A DNA stretch of 5,710 nt from Candidatus Bathyarchaeota archaeon (lineage in GTDB: Archaea; Thermoproteota; Bathyarchaeia; TCS64). The position numbers were made by a program, and so were the translations under genes. The notes under the pieces were generated by a model. That model did not search any database. It saw only the letters and a list, made by a program, of their open reading frames with translations, and was not told the DNA's origin. The stretch lies in the NCBI GenBank assembly GCA_030669135.1, contig DAOVEE010000124.1:1-5710 (forward strand), written 5' to 3'. Within the stretch, counting starts at the first letter, position 1. Each line of letters opens with the position of its first letter. This document shows positions 4,058 through 5,710 of this stretch, in pieces.

Positions 4058-5710
4058 CTGATGCCGACTGGCCTGATGCTGCTGATCCGGATGCTGTTGA
4101 CGATAACTAGAAGCGTCAACCCGACGTCTCCAAGCACCACCGCCATCCACAGCGTTATAGATCCCAGGGCGCCCATTATCACGATGGCCAGCTTCACCAG
4201 AACCGATAACGCTATGTTTTCCTTGACCCGGGCCATCGTGGTCTCGGCGAGGCGGATAAGGTAGGTTATCCTGCTGAGGTCGTCCTCCAGAAGCACTATA
4301 TCCGCGGTCTCGAGGGCGATATCGCTGCCTAGACCGCCCATCGCTATGCCAACGTCAGCGGCCGCCAGCGCGGGGGCATCGTTCACGCCGTCGCCGATCA
4401 TCACGACCTTCCCCCCCTTCTTCAGCTCTTCGACTACCTCCACTTTCTCGTCTGGCAGGAGCCCGGCGTGGTAGCCGTTGAAGCCCAGCTGCTGTGCGAT
4501 GGCTCTAGCTGTGTTCTCGTTGTCGCCCGTGAGCATCTCCACCCTCATGCCCCTCGCCTTCAAGCTCTGTATAGTATCCCGGGCTTCATCACGTCTCTCA
4601 TCCATCAGGCTTATGAGGCCGATGACGTCGCTTTCCTTAGCAACCGTCACTGTGGTTTTGCCTTGGCTTTCAAGCTCCTTGATAGCCTCGTCGGGATACC
4701 TCAACCCGTTCTCGGAGAAAAGCCTCTGGCTGCCGATCTGGTAGAGCGAGCCCTCGATCATTGCCTCGACGCCTTTCCCAGTCTGGGACTTGAACTCGGA
4801 TGCCTCAAGCAGGGGGACCTCCTCGGTCAGGGCCGCCTCGGTTATCGCCGACGCTATGGGGTGTTTGGAGTTTGCCTCCAGCGTCGCCGCTACGCTCAGC
4901 AGCGTCTCCCTCGACACGTTGTAGGGTACTACGTCCGTAACCACGAGCCTGCCCCGTGTGAGGGTACCTGTCTTGTCGAAAGTGAATACGCTAGCCTTGT
5001 CCACCTCCTCGATGTATGTGCTGCCCTTCACGAGGACGCCGTTGCGGCTCGCGCTGGTGATGGCGGAGACCATCGCCACGGGTGTCGCTATGGTTAACGC
5101 GCATGGACAACCGATGACCAGCAGCACTAGGCTGTTGTAGATCGACGGGATCAGTGGACGGTCGAAGAATAGGGGAGGAACAGCGGCGACCATTACCGCC
5201 AGCACGATGATGAGGGGCGTGTAGTACTTGGCGAACCTGTTCACGATGGTCTCTGTCGGGCTCCTCCGTTCCTCAGCCTCCTGAACCATTCGGAGTATGC
5301 TCGCCAGCATGGTCTCCGACGAGGCACGGGTCGTCTGCACCGCGAGGACGCCGTCAAGGTTGATGGTGCCGGCGTAGACGTCGTCGTTCACCCTCTTCTC
5401 TACCGGGATGGACTCACCTGTTATGGCCGCTTGATCGACTGTCGTCTCGCCGTCCACGACTCTCCCGTCGAGGGGCATCCTATCCCCTGGCCGAACTATG
5501 AAGACCTCGCCGGGTATAACATTCCCCACGGGCACGTTGACTTCTTCGTCTCCTCGCTTTATGGTGGCTATCTCGGGCCTGAGCTCCATCAGCGCCTCGA
5601 TGGCGTGCCGCGCCCGCTCGGATGCGATGACCTCAAGCCTCAGGGATATGCTGAACAGGAACACCACCAACGCGCCTTCTTGGTATAGGCCGATAACGGT
5701 CGCCCCTACT
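4048..5710 (-). CDS. Heavy-metal P1B-type ATPase (Zn/Cd/Pb exporter type), N-terminus beyond window
   Basis: This is a membrane pump that uses ATP to export divalent soft metals. The reading frame runs open to 5709, with 13 further codons upstream of a TTG at 5670 that continue a family-typical helix (LYQEGALVVFLFS), so the gene is truncated by the window edge; about 553 codons are visible, probably missing 100-200 residues. Numbered from the TTG at 5670: actuator TGES (84-87), the metal-binding GCPCA in a membrane helix (187-191; CPC at 5101-5109), phosphorylated Asp232 in DKTGTLT, SKHPIA (268-273), TGDN (381-384) and GDGVNDAP (426-433). The last two helices carry Lys493 (SVLVKLAIV) and Asp515 (LGDVG), the Lys/Asp pair characteristic of the P1B-2 subgroup (ZntA/CadA), and lack the Asn-Tyr and Met-Ser signatures of copper pumps. 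Substrate is therefore inferred as Zn(II), Cd(II) or Pb(II). Whether it has an N-terminal metal-binding domain cannot be seen. Confidence 0.95.
   Translation of the reverse strand, partial: VGATVIGLYQEGALVVFLFSISLRLEVIASERARHAIEALMELRPEIATIKRGDEEVNVPVGNVIPGEVFIVRPGDRMPLDGRVVDGETTVDQAAITGESIPVEKRVNDDVYAGTINLDGVLAVQTTRASSETMLASILRMVQEAEERRSPTETIVNRFAKYYTPLIIVLAVMVAAVPPLFFDRPLIPSIYNSLVLLVIGCPCALTIATPVAMVSAITSASRNGVLVKGSTYIEEVDKASVFTFDKTGTLTRGRLVVTDVVPYNVSRETLLSVAATLEANSKHPIASAITEAALTEEVPLLEASEFKSQTGKGVEAMIEGSLYQIGSQRLFSENGLRYPDEAIKELESQGKTTVTVAKESDVIGLISLMDERRDEARDTIQSLKARGMRVEMLTGDNENTARAIAQQLGFNGYHAGLLPDEKVEVVEELKKGGKVVMIGDGVNDAPALAAADVGIAMGGLGSDIALETADIVLLEDDLSRITYLIRLAETTMARVKENIALSVLVKLAIVIMGALGSITLWMAVVLGDVGLTLLVIVNSIRISSIRPVGIRKG

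Noticed and set aside
4468..5097. 209-codon open frame on the plus strand
   Set aside because: It is the antisense of the P1B ATPase phosphorylation and nucleotide-binding domains. The high GC content produces long antisense frames, and the translation shows no family features.
1..5710. Mobile element, defence island or phage signature
   Set aside because: I see no transposase, integrase, terminal inverted repeats or toxin-like small genes. All genes have housekeeping or transport roles.

Overview
The window looks like chromosomal DNA from an archaeon of moderately high GC. The support is an archaeal-style MoaA, a WtpA/ModA-type tungstate/molybdate binding protein with its partners, a divergent PDCD5-family protein, and A/T-rich boxes with a very short or absent leader in front of wtpA. 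A TACK-type lineage such as Bathyarchaeia is possible, but no phylogenetic marker in the window settles it.

Layout: (1) Positions 1-501, minus strand, hold the N-terminal 167 codons of moaA (GTP 3',8-cyclase, first step of molybdopterin/tungstopterin synthesis); its 3' end lies outside the window. (2) Positions 502-623 are a divergent promoter region. It carries a 29-nt imperfect direct repeat (540-568 and 601-629), and each copy contains a palindrome shaped like a ModE operator. (3) Positions 624-3542, plus strand, are a compact wtpA-wtpB-wtpC operon encoding a tungstate/molybdate ABC importer: binding protein, permease and ATPase, with a 1-nt gap and then a 4-nt overlap. (4) Positions 3543-3615 are a short convergent spacer with weak inverted repeats. 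(5) Positions 3616-4008, minus strand, encode a divergent PDCD5-like DNA-binding protein. (6) Positions 4048-5710, minus strand, encode most of a P1B-type metal-exporting ATPase, probably Zn/Cd/Pb type, whose N-terminus is cut by the window edge.

The left half forms a coherent unit. WtpABC imports the tungstate or molybdate oxyanion and MoaA starts the pterin cofactor that binds it. The repeated operator-like element between the two divergent units suggests that both respond to the same metal-sensing regulator; no such regulator is encoded here. The right half (metal efflux pump and PDCD5-like protein) has no obvious functional tie to the left half beyond a general metal theme.

The protein-coding content is mostly ordinary. 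The repeated ModE-like element is the observation most worth following up.
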